NCBI RefSeq assembly: GCF_013393905.1
Contig: NZ_CP040273.1
Coordinates: forward strand, 248,001-312,000
Direction of reading: 5' to 3'
From: Nostoc sp. C052
GTDB taxonomy: Bacteria; Cyanobacteriota; Cyanobacteriia; Cyanobacteriales; Nostocaceae
DNA length: 64,000 nt
This document shows positions 50,761-59,448 of this stretch, piece after piece. Positions within the stretch are counted from its first letter, which is position 1. The number at the start of each line of letters is the position of its first letter. The notes beneath the pieces were generated by a model. It ran no database searches. It had not been told where the DNA came from and worked only from the letters and a program-made list of their open reading frames with translations. The translations under genes were made by a program, and so were the position numbers.

Positions 50761-52146
50761 CTACCAGACGTTTAAGATCCACTCGCGATCGTGCTTGTTC
50801 TCCATATCTGCAAACATGGCGTTGGCAATGTTATCTGCTAGCCATTCTGCTCCTTTGTAGCCAATAACAGGATATTTCCACAGACCTGCACGGTCAAAGC
50901 TGGGGAAACCTACCCGAACCATCGGAATTTTGTTGTCGATAGAAATATACCGACCCTTGGAATGACCTAAAATCAAGTCAATTTCGAGGGATTTATCTGT
51001 AATGCGGCGCTCTAATTCCCAAAGGTCTGCATTCCAGATAACTTCGATATCACAAGCTGCTTGCTTCTCCAACTCGGCAATTCTTGGGTCTTTGGTGCAG
51101 GCTTTGTTGTCGTCTCCCAACAACATCAGCACTGGCTCTAACTCAACTTCTAAGCAGAACTCTGCTAGACCAATTACTAGATCGGGATCTCCGTAAATAG
51201 CTACCTTCTTGTTAGCGAAGAACATGTGTGCGAGGTCTGCGATCGCATCAATGGCTTTACCACGTTCTCTGACTAAAGATTCTGGTATTGGTTTGCCAGT
51301 CATTTTGCTGATATTTTGCAGCCAGATGTCGGTATTTTTGATGCCAATTGGTGTTGGGCCAAGAATTGCCGGAACTTTGAACTTCTCTTCTAAGAATTCG
51401 GCTGCGCTGCCTCCTTCATATTTACATAAGGCAATAGTTCCCAACGCATTAGCAGAATCAGCAATTTCTTCAATGGTTGTATTCCCAAAGGCAAAACTTG
51501 TCTTATCAGGCATGGTGGGGGCATCGAAGGTTTCTGTATCCAGTAAAATGTTTCCTGGAACGTCCATCTCTTTTAAGATGCGCTTAACTTCAGTGACATC
51601 TCCAGGGTTAAGCCACCCTGTGATGATGTTCAGCTTGCCAGTTGGTTCGCCTTTTTTTGCTAGGGAAGAAATGATTGCATGTACGCCGACATTATAGCCA
51701 GTGACTTGACTGCCTTTGTAACTGGGGGTATGTACAGGAACAAGGATAACCTTGCGATCGGGATAAGCCTCCTTTAAAAAGCCATTGAGCTTGTTAATGG
51801 TTCCTTCGATATCGTCCCCAATTGTCTCAGTTGAACAAGTCGTAATAATTGGGATAATCCGTAAATCGGGATATCGTGCTACTAAGGTCTTTACGCCTTC
51901 CTCAATGCGTGGCTGTCCTCCAAGAACAGCGCTATTTTCATGGAGTGAAGAAGAAGCAATGTCGAAATTTTCCTTCAAATGCTGGGCAAACAGGAGACGA
52001 ACGAACATACTACATCCTTGTCCTCCATGCACCAGGGGAATACAATCTTTGATTCCAATGGAAGCGTATTCAGCCCCAGCAGGCTGACAGGTAAATATAG
52101 GATTGATGATTCCCTTGCGTTCTTTCTGTTTTACGACTAAAGACAT
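50761..52146 (-). CDS. vnfK: VnfK, beta subunit of vanadium nitrogenase
   Basis: 461 residues from the ATG at 52146, preceded by AGGAG at a correct distance. The frame is open 42 codons further up, but that extension has no ribosome site and no likeness to VnfK. P-cluster cysteines are C20 (IFTCQPAGAEYAS), C45 (GGQGCSMF) and C104 (TTCSTETIGDD). Short N-terminus compared with NifK, as in other VnfK. With VnfDG it forms the VFe protein that reduces N2 (and also CO) using electrons from a vnfH-type Fe protein. Separated from vnfDG by 524 non-coding bases, unusually long for genes that should share a transcript. Confidence 0.95.
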   Translation of the reverse strand: MSLVVKQKERKGIINPIFTCQPAGAEYASIGIKDCIPLVHGGQGCSMFVRLLFAQHLKENFDIASSSLHENSAVLGGQPRIEEGVKTLVARYPDLRIIPIITTCSTETIGDDIEGTINKLNGFLKEAYPDRKVILVPVHTPSYKGSQVTGYNVGVHAIISSLAKKGEPTGKLNIITGWLNPGDVTEVKRILKEMDVPGNILLDTETFDAPTMPDKTSFAFGNTTIEEIADSANALGTIALCKYEGGSAAEFLEEKFKVPAILGPTPIGIKNTDIWLQNISKMTGKPIPESLVRERGKAIDAIADLAHMFFANKKVAIYGDPDLVIGLAEFCLEVELEPVLMLLGDDNKACTKDPRIAELEKQAACDIEVIWNADLWELERRITDKSLEIDLILGHSKGRYISIDNKIPMVRVGFPSFDRAGLWKYPVIGYKGAEWLADNIANAMFADMENKHDREWILNVW

Positions 52147-52550
52147 TCTCTTGACTCCTATGTGGTAAAAAATTGCGTGATTTTGTTTAGCGTTGCTGAA
52201 CGAAGATATGAGTTGTCTTTTTGAGCTTAAGAAAGTGGAGCGATGTCTGTGGCGAGCTAAAACTGCATCCAACCAAGAAGCAAGCTACTCATAGCATCGA
52301 TTACAGAAGAAAAGTAGAATTGAATTTCGTGAAAATCTTGAAAGCTAGATGAGATGCTTCTGTAGTCAGACACTATGCGGACACTACGTTTCTTAGCAAT
52401 GCTTTTGGTGTAGCCCGTCGCAGCGTTAGCTTGCCGTAGGCATCGCTCTCTACTCTGCAAGTCTCTACTCTGTAAGAAAATTTCTGCACAAACACTAACA
52501 GGATGACTTGACTCTAATTCATGCTCCAATTCAACAACGCCGTTCGTTTG

Positions 52551-52642
52551 TAGGACTTACGCAAAAACCCTCTCAAACTCTCATTCCCCCGTGATCTCTG
52601 CGTTCTCTGTGGTTTGTTTTCCTTACCTTTGGGTAAGTCCTA
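52551..52642. mobile_element. 92-bp MITE with TAGGACTTAC ends
   Basis: TAGGACTTACGCAAA at the left and its inverted form TTTGGGTAAGTCCTA at the right (one mismatch), with a purine/pyrimidine-biased interior. TA at the outer ends fits a TA target. It lies 29 bases past the vnfDG stop, inside the vnfDG-vnfK gap. A different family from the CTAG-ended MITE. Confidence 0.7.
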
Positions 52643-52670
52643 GTTCGGTTGAATTACCGATCTAATTGCT

Positions 52671-54707
52671 TTAATAAAGCGAATAATGCAATTCACCATT
52701 CTTCGACTTGGTTATTACAATATCGACCAGCATTCCCTTAACAGCTTCCAGTACAGCCTTCTTTTGCGAGTTCTCCATGCTATTTAACCATGAAAACCTA
52801 ATTTCCAGGTCAGCCGAAAGAATCTTCGCATCTGCATAAAAACCTCTGTCAATCAAGGTTTCCAGAACTACCTTTTCTCCAGTCAAGATTTGAGCGGTCT
52901 TGTTGAGAACACCATTGATGTTTTCTTCCCGATCCCATGCACGAGAGTGAAACTGCCACAAACACCGTTCTTGAATTAATTTTGTGACTTCCGCAGCTCG
53001 CTCTTGAATGTATGACGCGATTTCCTTAGCTTGCACTTGAACCTGTGGCGCAACTTCTTTAGCTTGCGGTTGAACTTGTGGTGCAGTTGCCTTAGCTTGT
53101 GGTTGAACCTGTGGCACAACTTCTTTAGCTTGCGGTTGAACCTGTGGTGCAACTTCCTTAGCTTGTGGTTGAACCTGTGGTGCAACTTCTTTAGCTGACT
53201 GTTTAACCTGTGAAGTGGCTTCCTTAACTTGCTGTTGAACTAAAGAAACGACTTGCTCAGATAGCTCTTTGGTTCCTTTACCGTTGCCATTGCCATTACC
53301 ATTGGTACTTGGCAGATTTTGCCCACCACGGATATCATCCTTAGCCAACTTCATCAAAGGGGAGTAGATGGCATTGTACATATCGCGTGCCATATTCACC
53401 GCACCTTCAAAACCCATATAAGGGCCATTGTGGTAGCCATGACCATTCACATAAGGCAAATGCAACTTCTTCACCAATGCACCCACCCTCGGGCCAGTCA
53501 ACACCAAATCAGGCTTGACCATCTCCAGCACCTCGAAGAACTCAAGTTCATTGCCATCATCAATATAGATAGTCCCTTCTTCACCTCTGGCAATCACCTT
53601 TTCAAAATCCTCTTGATGCCCAAACTTGGACGACATCGCCACCACTTTCATCCCCAAATCGTCTTCTAGCGCTTTAGTCCAGTGCCATAATCTTGGGCCA
53701 CCAGTCCAAATACAGACCTTTTTCCCAGTCAAGCGCTCCTTATACCAAGCTAACTTCGATTCATATTTAGCAACTTCTTCAGCAATCACAGCTTCGGCTC
53801 TATCTTCAATCCCAAAGAAAGCACCGATTTTGCGTAACCCTTCCTTGGCATAGTCAAAGCCCCAAGTATCCACATCAATCCGGGGAATGCCATATTTTTT
53901 CTTTAGCTCATTGGCAATATACCCAGCAGAACGCGCACAGTTAGTCACATTCAACTGCGCTCTGTGCATTCCACGCAATGAGTCATAAGTACCATTACCA
54001 GTAAAATGGGCAATAATTTGCACACCCATTTTTTCCATGTACTTTTCAAGGACAAAGGTATCTCCTTGAATGTTGTAGTCACCAATGACATTGATAGTAT
54101 ATGGGCTGGTAATTTCCGGCTCATAGGTTCCTACCTTGTCCGTCATCCACCCCATGTTGAATACGTGGTGTCCTTTGGATTGACTCACCCCAGCAAAACC
54201 CGGACACTCAACAGTGAAGATATCGACATCACCAAGTTCTTTTTCGACTTCTTTGACCACAGGTTTGATATCATCGCCAATCAAAGCAGTAGAGCAGGTG
54301 GTGTAGACCATCATCCGCTTGATGTCAGGAAATTCGGCAAAGGCTTCCAGCATCGCTTTTTTCAGCAGCTTTTCACCACCGAAGACAACGTGCTGTTCCT
54401 TCATGTCCGATGACCAGACATATTTGAGTTGGAAGTTGCCATTGTCGCTGGGATAACGCTTGGTGTGCCATGTGTCATAGGCACAACCTACAGGCCCATG
54501 TATCAACTGGATAGTGTCTTTGAGGACACCACCAATTACTAATTTAGCACCACAATAACTGCATCCGCGCTCAGATAATGAGCCGGGAATGGTTTCGACG
54601 TGGGCGCTAGGGAGAAACTGGGTTGTATCTTCTCCTTTCTCTTTAATATATATGTGCTTCTCCCGTTCGGGAATAGTTTCGTCGCACTTAAACAACTTCA
54701 TTGGCAT
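52671..54707 (-). CDS. vnfDG: VnfDG, fused alpha and delta subunits of vanadium nitrogenase
   Basis: 678 residues. Residues 1-470 are VnfD: P-cluster C49, C75 and C138, cofactor ligands C257 (NVTNCARS) and H423 (NGHGYHNG), Q176, and the TGGPRL loop 335-340. These are the residues and numbering known in Azotobacter vinelandii VnfD; NifD has IGGLRP at the loop. Residues ~470-580 are an Asn/Gly stretch and an 11-residue repeat linker. Residues ~580-678 (LIQERCLWQFHSRAWDREEN onward) are VnfG, the delta subunit that NifDK lacks. The fusion is known from Anabaena variabilis. Leader of the leftward vnf series. Confidence 0.97.
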   Translation of the reverse strand: MPMKLFKCDETIPEREKHIYIKEKGEDTTQFLPSAHVETIPGSLSERGCSYCGAKLVIGGVLKDTIQLIHGPVGCAYDTWHTKRYPSDNGNFQLKYVWSSDMKEQHVVFGGEKLLKKAMLEAFAEFPDIKRMMVYTTCSTALIGDDIKPVVKEVEKELGDVDIFTVECPGFAGVSQSKGHHVFNMGWMTDKVGTYEPEITSPYTINVIGDYNIQGDTFVLEKYMEKMGVQIIAHFTGNGTYDSLRGMHRAQLNVTNCARSAGYIANELKKKYGIPRIDVDTWGFDYAKEGLRKIGAFFGIEDRAEAVIAEEVAKYESKLAWYKERLTGKKVCIWTGGPRLWHWTKALEDDLGMKVVAMSSKFGHQEDFEKVIARGEEGTIYIDDGNELEFFEVLEMVKPDLVLTGPRVGALVKKLHLPYVNGHGYHNGPYMGFEGAVNMARDMYNAIYSPLMKLAKDDIRGGQNLPSTNGNGNGNGKGTKELSEQVVSLVQQQVKEATSQVKQSAKEVAPQVQPQAKEVAPQVQPQAKEVVPQVQPQAKATAPQVQPQAKEVAPQVQVQAKEIASYIQERAAEVTKLIQERCLWQFHSRAWDREENINGVLNKTAQILTGEKVVLETLIDRGFYADAKILSADLEIRFSWLNSMENSQKKAVLEAVKGMLVDIVITKSKNGELHYSLY
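53031..53195 (-). repeat. five 33-bp tandem repeats encoding the VnfD-VnfG linker
   Basis: Residues 505-559 are five copies of the 11-residue unit AKEVAPQVQPQ, differing at up to three positions. Decayed units precede (VKEATSQVKQS) and follow (AKEIASYIQER, AAEVTKLIQER). Copy number changes by replication slippage are expected. Confidence 0.9.
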
Positions 54708-54734
54708 GGCTGATTGCTCCAGTTGTAATTGATC

Positions 54735-54971
54735 AGAAGACAGACTCTTCTAATATGTAATTTTTGTCAGAAACTTGTTGGAGTTCCTTGATTTCAAAAT
54801 CCTATCAACCTTTCTAATTAATAATAGTAAAACTGATAACAATAACGCAAATTAATATTGCAAAATGAGAATAAAGTTAGTTTAGAATAGACAGTTCTGT
54901 ATAGATTTAAAGTAATCCCAATCATTCTATATAAAAGACTTTGAGTAAAAAGAGTAGACAGACTATTCTAA
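54735..54971 (-). promoter_or_regulatory. three similar palindromes upstream of vnfDG (candidate operators)
   Basis: AGACAGACTCTTCTAA at 54738-54753 and AGACAGACTATTCTAA at 54956-54971 differ at one base. Each lies in an imperfect palindrome: AGAAGA-5-TCTTCT at 54735-54751, and AGAGTAG-5-CTATTCT at 54951-54969. A third, shorter copy is AGAATAGACAGTTCTGT at 54884-54900. Start codon of vnfDG at 54707. Expected binders are the metal-responsive repressors that act on vnfDG in Anabaena variabilis, but this is inference. Confidence 0.5.
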
Positions 54972-55204
54972 CTGGAAGTGAAGAGGCAAATGATTTAATT
55001 TCTGTCCTCAATATAGATATCTCACCAAAGAGAAATCGACGATTTTTCTCAACTTTCAACAACAGAATAACGCAATTATCGGCTTTGAGGCTGTTTAGAT
55101 GATGACTAATTGTAACCACGAATACTCTTTGTAAATTAATTGATCAGCGCAAGTAAATTGGCCAGATGTATGATATTCTTTATTTATAGGGAATCTAAAC
55201 CACT

Positions 55205-55387
55205 TCACGCACAAAGGATCTCCAAGCACTTGCGCTGTAGTGATGAAGCCAAATCCCATAAGTTAACCAATTGTTTGATGAACTGATGGTCTTGCTCCAC
55301 AAGTTTCTGGAGGATTGTGGAAGTACTTGATCGGTAGCAGTTCTGAAGTTCGGGGGGACTTTGGTCTGCTTGCAGTTCATCAATCAC
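55205..55387 (-). CDS. doubtful 60-residue protein in the vnf upstream region
   Basis: GTG start at 55387. Helical and plausible as protein (TSTILQKLVEQDHQFIKQLV), but the other minus-strand frame across the same stretch is open as well and no ribosome site stands out. It lies between the candidate operators and the TetR gene. Could be a relic. Confidence 0.3.
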   Translation of the reverse strand: MIDELQADQSPPELQNCYRSSTSTILQKLVEQDHQFIKQLVNLWDLASSLQRKCLEILCA

Positions 55388-55550
55388 TTTTGGGATAAAC
55401 TTTTTATTATTTACAGATAGTTTTTTCTTAAATCCTCAGAAAAAATCAAAGATTTGGCGAATTAAAAAATAGAATAAACAATCGATAAATAATATTATTT
55501 GCTATTTAACCAATTGGGTAAAATAAACTTAATTGAACGTCCAGTTTAAA

Positions 55551-56174
55551 ATGACCAAACCGAAAACAACCCGTAAATCTGTTCGCGATCGCATTCTAAA
55601 TACAGCATCAGGCTTGTTTTATCGAGAGGGAATTCGCAATGTCGGTATTGACAGAATCGTTGCGGAATCTGGTGTTGCAAAAATGTCTCTCTACAATCAT
55701 TTCAAGTCAAAAGATGCATTAATTGAAGCGTGGCTGCGACAACAGGATGAACAATGGTGTCAATGGCTCAAAACCACGATTGAGCAACGAGCTTCTAACC
55801 CATCCCAACAAATATTGGCAATATTCGATGCCCTACGGGAATGGTTTGAGGGCCCAGATTTTCGAGGTTGTGCATTCATTAACGCTTCAGTGGAACTAGC
55901 CAATGCTGACCACCCTGGACATAGAGTGGCATTAGAGCATCAACAATCTATCTACCACTACATCAAAAGGCTAGCTCAAGAAGCAGAAGTTTCATCACCC
56001 GAACAGTTAGCCAGGCAACTGCTTCTCCTCGTGCAAGGTGCGATTGTGGTTGCGATGATGGAAGGAAGTTGGTCAACTGCTTCACAGGCGAAAAAAGTCG
56101 CGGCAACACTAATTCAGACTGCATCAAAATCCGGTGTTATCGAAACAGTTTTGACTGCCCAGTTAGAGTGCTGA
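55551..56174 (+). CDS. TetR/AcrR-family transcriptional regulator
   Basis: 207 residues from the ATG at 55551. N-terminal HTH: VRDRILNTASGLFYREGIRN, then GIDRIVAESGVAKMSLYNHF, the standard TetR pattern. The ligand-binding half has FRGCAFINASVELANADHPG, a segment seen in a common TetR subgroup. It lies between vupABC and vnfDG but on the opposite strand, so it could control either or be a passenger. An imperfect palindrome just ahead of its start (TTGAAC...GTTTAA at 55532-55548) suggests self-regulation. Confidence 0.85.
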   Translation: MTKPKTTRKSVRDRILNTASGLFYREGIRNVGIDRIVAESGVAKMSLYNHFKSKDALIEAWLRQQDEQWCQWLKTTIEQRASNPSQQILAIFDALREWFEGPDFRGCAFINASVELANADHPGHRVALEHQQSIYHYIKRLAQEAEVSSPEQLARQLLLLVQGAIVVAMMEGSWSTASQAKKVAATLIQTASKSGVIETVLTAQLEC

Positions 56175-56325
56175 GTATATTCATAAACCCGAACAAATAC
56201 TTGCACCAGATGATAGTTTTAATAAGATAAATACTGCCGCGTGTAAAATTTTAGAATATTTTGCTAATTAGAATGACTAAATTCTTATTTATCCTATTAT
56301 TTTTAATATAAAACCGTCTATTTTT

Positions 56326-57408
56326 CTAAACAAAATGTGCATCTTTAGGATTGAATGCCAGCTTAATTATTTCATGGGGATATACATTGCCAAATATATG
56401 ATTCCGAGGCACCCTGGCGATTAAAGTTTGTTCTCCCACCTTAACCCAAATACTACAAATTCCAATACCATTTAAAACCCGTTCTACTAGTCCTTCAATA
56501 ATTACCGAACATAGTTTGTGTCGCATTGAAGAACTTGCATCGTAAAGATTGAAAGTATCGCCAGATAAACAACATGTAGTAATTGGTTTTGTGATTTCCC
56601 CAGGATATAAAAACTCTATCCCGTTTGCAAGTTTGATAAAATTTCCGCGGCTACTCCGTTCTACATGGCACGGAATAATATTATCTATCCCTACCAGTCT
56701 GGCAAGCTGCTCGTTAGCTGGTCGGCGGATGATAGTTTCCAAGTTATCATCCTGGATAATACAGCCGTCAAATAAAGCGATCGCTCGATCGGCAAAATGC
56801 AGTATATCTGTAAAATTATGACTGACTAATATAACTGCCGATCCCCTCGCTTGCGCCCATTGTCTAATTTTCTCGATCATCTGGGGACGTATTCCCACAT
56901 CTAAAGAGGCAGAAGGCTCATCCAAAAGCAGCAATTCGGAATCAGCAACTAAACCGCAGGCAATACAAACCCGTTTCGCTTCACCACCAGACAGAGAACG
57001 AGCTGACTGATTTGCCAGGTGTTCACAGCCAAAAGTTGCAAGTGCAGTATGTACCGTTTGCTTAATCTTGTGTGTTGGTGTTCCGCGAAACTTTAATACT
57101 TTGGCAACATTATTAAAAACAGTGTCATCCAGTAGTAAGGTTTCTTGAAATACCAAAGCTGAACGACGACGCAACAATGTTTTATTGGTATTGCGGACAT
57201 CCTGTCCAAATAATTGCATCTCACCACGGTAAGGTTGCAAGAGATTGATTGTTCTTAACAAAGTGCTTTTACCAGCGCCATTGGGGCCAAGCACAGCGAC
57301 CAATTCTCCTGGACGGACTGTAAAATTTTCAATTGACAGGATATTTTTACGTGTTTTGCTATCGACGCTAACCTGCCGCATATTCAGGACATATTCGTTA
57401 GTACTCAT
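56326..57408 (-). CDS. vupC: VupC, vanadate/tungstate-type ABC importer ATPase
   Basis: 360 residues. Walker A GPNGAGKST at 41-49, signature LSGGE at 139-143, Walker B with D163-E164 (LLDEPSASLD) and switch H197 (VSHN). The last ~120 residues form an extra domain (VERVLNGIGICSIWVKVGEQ) like the regulatory TOBE/MOP-type oxyanion domains of ModC and related ATPases. It may sense the cargo in the cell. Overlaps vupB by four bases. Importer for vanadate is inferred from family and linkage to vnf; tungstate is the main alternative. Confidence 0.87.
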   Translation of the reverse strand: MSTNEYVLNMRQVSVDSKTRKNILSIENFTVRPGELVAVLGPNGAGKSTLLRTINLLQPYRGEMQLFGQDVRNTNKTLLRRRSALVFQETLLLDDTVFNNVAKVLKFRGTPTHKIKQTVHTALATFGCEHLANQSARSLSGGEAKRVCIACGLVADSELLLLDEPSASLDVGIRPQMIEKIRQWAQARGSAVILVSHNFTDILHFADRAIALFDGCIIQDDNLETIIRRPANEQLARLVGIDNIIPCHVERSSRGNFIKLANGIEFLYPGEITKPITTCCLSGDTFNLYDASSSMRHKLCSVIIEGLVERVLNGIGICSIWVKVGEQTLIARVPRNHIFGNVYPHEIIKLAFNPKDAHFV

Positions 57409-58142
57409 AGGATTTTCTTGTCATGCTGTAAGATAGTTAGCAACACGATAACGGTGTATGTGATGATCAGAAGGATGTATGCGATCGCCATCGCCACATC
57501 GTAATTTCCTTTCCCTACCTCCGTAACGATCGCTGTAGTCAGGACTCTAGTCTGCCCCTTAATATTGCCGCCCACCATCATGGATGCACCAACTTCCGAG
57601 ATGACGCGACCAAAACCAGCCATGATTGCAGCCATTAACCCTAACCGTGCTTCCTTGATTAGCAACCAGTTGGCTTGCCACTGTGTCGCTCCCATTGATA
57701 ACAGTCGCCAACGTAGCTTCGGATTAATACTGATAATTGCGGCAAAACTGAAGCCAGTAACAATTGGAAAAGCAATGATGGTTTGGGCGACGATCATAGC
57801 TATGGGTGTATAAATTAAATCCAGATTTCCCAATGGGCCAGATCGCCACAAAAACATACTGACGAATAAACCGACTACGACGGGTGGTAATCCCATACCG
57901 AAATTAATCAAACTAGTCAGAGTCTGCTTGCCGATGAAATCCACTAATGCTAGCCACAGTCCTAATGGTAGTCCCAGTAAAACGCTAATGGCTGTAGCTG
58001 TTCCAGATACAAACAATGTCATCGTCATGACTTGGAAAACGTCACTATCACCACTGGTTAATAGCTCAAAAGCTTTGAAAGCTCCTTCGATGATTGTATT
58101 CACAAATACAAATCTCTTAAAAAATTGGGAAATAATACTCAA
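57405..58142 (-). CDS. vupB: VupB, vanadate/tungstate-type ABC permease
   Basis: 245 residues with about five to six membrane helices and a GxGxxxSEVGASMMVGGNIK-type cytoplasmic loop. That loop (EVGASMMVGGNI) is the ATPase-contact (EAA-like) region seen in TupB-type permeases. It forms the channel through which VupC drives oxyanion import after delivery by VupA. Stop overlaps the vupC start by four bases; 44 bases separate it from vupA. Confidence 0.87.
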   Translation of the reverse strand: MSIISQFFKRFVFVNTIIEGAFKAFELLTSGDSDVFQVMTMTLFVSGTATAISVLLGLPLGLWLALVDFIGKQTLTSLINFGMGLPPVVVGLFVSMFLWRSGPLGNLDLIYTPIAMIVAQTIIAFPIVTGFSFAAIISINPKLRWRLLSMGATQWQANWLLIKEARLGLMAAIMAGFGRVISEVGASMMVGGNIKGQTRVLTTAIVTEVGKGNYDVAMAIAYILLIITYTVIVLLTILQHDKKIL

Positions 58143-58186
58143 ATATGCAGTAAAGCAACTCTTAACGAGCTGATACTCAAGTTTCT

Positions 58187-59068
58187 TTAAAAGCCATAAT
58201 CTTTCTCCGTTTTACCGGCATCAACATAAAATAGCGGTTGTTTGAACTCTTTTTTGCCGTGGGCTGCAATTATTGTCTGTCCTTCAGGAGATAAGACAAA
58301 ATTAATAAACGCTTTAGCTCCTGCACTATTGACTCTGGGGTACTTCTTAGAATTTACCTCCATCACATGGTAAAGATTTAACAGTTTCTTATCTCCTTGC
58401 ACCAGTACAGGCAAAGACAGATTTTTCTGCTGAAATATATACGTTGCCCGATCTGCTAAGGTATATCCCAGTTTTTGATTAGCAACTTGCAAAGTTTCCG
58501 CCATTCCTGAACCTGTTTGCTGATACCAAGTTCCAGATGGTGTGACGTTTGCCTGTTTCCATAAATCTTTTTCTAGTTTGTTAGTACCTGAGTCATCACC
58601 CCGCGATACAAACAATGCTTGATTTTTGGCAATGAGACTGAACGCTTCCACAGCATTCTTTTTCCCTCTAATCTTTGCTTTGTCTGCATCTGGCCCGACA
58701 ATCACAAAGTCATTGTGCATTACCAAGTGGCGATTAATCACCGCACCACCCTCCAAAACTTTGCGTTCGGCTTTCGGTGAATTGACGAATAGCGCGTCAA
58801 CCTCACCTTTTTCAGCCAGAGCCAAAGCCTGTCCGGTGCCGACTGCAACCTTTTTCAGCCTATATCCTGTTTTCTTTTCAATCGCCGGAACTAAATCATC
58901 TAGCAGCCCACTATCCTCAATACTGGTTGTCATCGCCACAATGACATTTTTACTTCCTGAAGACTGTCCAAAAGTTGGCTCTTGGTTGAATATACTACCA
59001 AAGCTGATGCAAAGAATCGCCACGAGAATTACCAAATACCTATGACGCAAAGCCCGATGATTGATCAT
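58187..59068 (-). CDS. vupA: VupA, periplasmic vanadate/tungstate-binding protein
   Basis: 293 residues. A signal peptide (about 1-34, RYLVILVAILCISFGSIF) exports it. The mature part starts with IVAMTTSIEDSGLLDDLVPA, the TTTS-type oxyanion-binding loop of TupA-like proteins. VGTGQALALAEKGEVDALFV and SRGDDSGTNKLE are conserved in the same family. It binds the oxyanion outside the membrane. Linkage to vnf genes and the name vup in Anabaena variabilis support vanadate as the cargo. Confidence 0.88.
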   Translation of the reverse strand: MINHRALRHRYLVILVAILCISFGSIFNQEPTFGQSSGSKNVIVAMTTSIEDSGLLDDLVPAIEKKTGYRLKKVAVGTGQALALAEKGEVDALFVNSPKAERKVLEGGAVINRHLVMHNDFVIVGPDADKAKIRGKKNAVEAFSLIAKNQALFVSRGDDSGTNKLEKDLWKQANVTPSGTWYQQTGSGMAETLQVANQKLGYTLADRATYIFQQKNLSLPVLVQGDKKLLNLYHVMEVNSKKYPRVNSAGAKAFINFVLSPEGQTIIAAHGKKEFKQPLFYVDAGKTEKDYGF

Positions 59069-59448
59069 TGCACTCTCCTAGCAATCTGTACGCCAATATT
59101 CTTTACTGTGGCAAGCAAAGCTTACATTGAGGAGTATAGGCAAGATTGATTAGGAAAGCAACTATATTTATGTTGTTTTCCAGACAATTTTGATGATGAG
59201 AAGAATTCCTGACAAGATGCTGACATCTTAGTTTTTACCCAGCATGGCATTTCCTTAGAAGAACTTGACAGAAGTCCTGGTATAGCTTTAGACCGCTTTG
59301 TTTCAGTCGTTGTGACGTAGTTTAGAGATATTTGATGGAATGCGATCGCAGTCTTCGATCAACTGCGATCGCAACAGGTTCGTGTGTCCACGATGGATTT
59401 AAGAATAGCAACGGTCGGCATCCAGGCAGCCCTAGATATTAAAGGAGG
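59069..59448. other. vupA upstream region and repeat copy 1
   Basis: 380 bases. Holds two HIP1 sites (59342, 59365) and a 49-base repeat (59365-59413) that recurs at 60014-60062 with five differences. No vnfDG-type palindrome was found here. Confidence 0.4.
59365..59413 (+). repeat. 49-bp direct repeat, copy 1
   Basis: GCGATCGCAAC start, CCACGATGGATTTAAGAATA core. The partner is at 60014-60062, in the same orientation, 44 of 49 bases identical. Confidence 0.7.

Noticed and set aside
50474..50867. Several short open frames between vnfK and vnfE
   Set aside because: They are translations of a 186-bp inverted-repeat element and its flanks.
52147..52529. Upstream extension of vnfK to 52272 and a 90-codon frame at 52257-52529
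   Set aside because: The AGGAG ribosome site and VnfK likeness both place the start at 52146; the other frame crosses dispersed repeats.
53031..53195. Regular 33-bp repeats of CRISPR-like size
   Set aside because: They are tandem without spacers and lie in frame inside vnfDG, coding an 11-residue linker unit.
47284..54707. Molybdenum nitrogenase (nifDK-EN) or iron-only nitrogenase
   Set aside because: The fused delta subunit excludes NifD. The TGGPRL loop and the linkage to an oxyanion importer favour vnf over anf.
54922..55119. 65-residue minus-strand frame with an ISHHLNSLKADN stretch like an ArsR recognition helix
   Set aside because: The rest does not follow the ArsR fold, the frame covers the candidate operators, and it has no good start.
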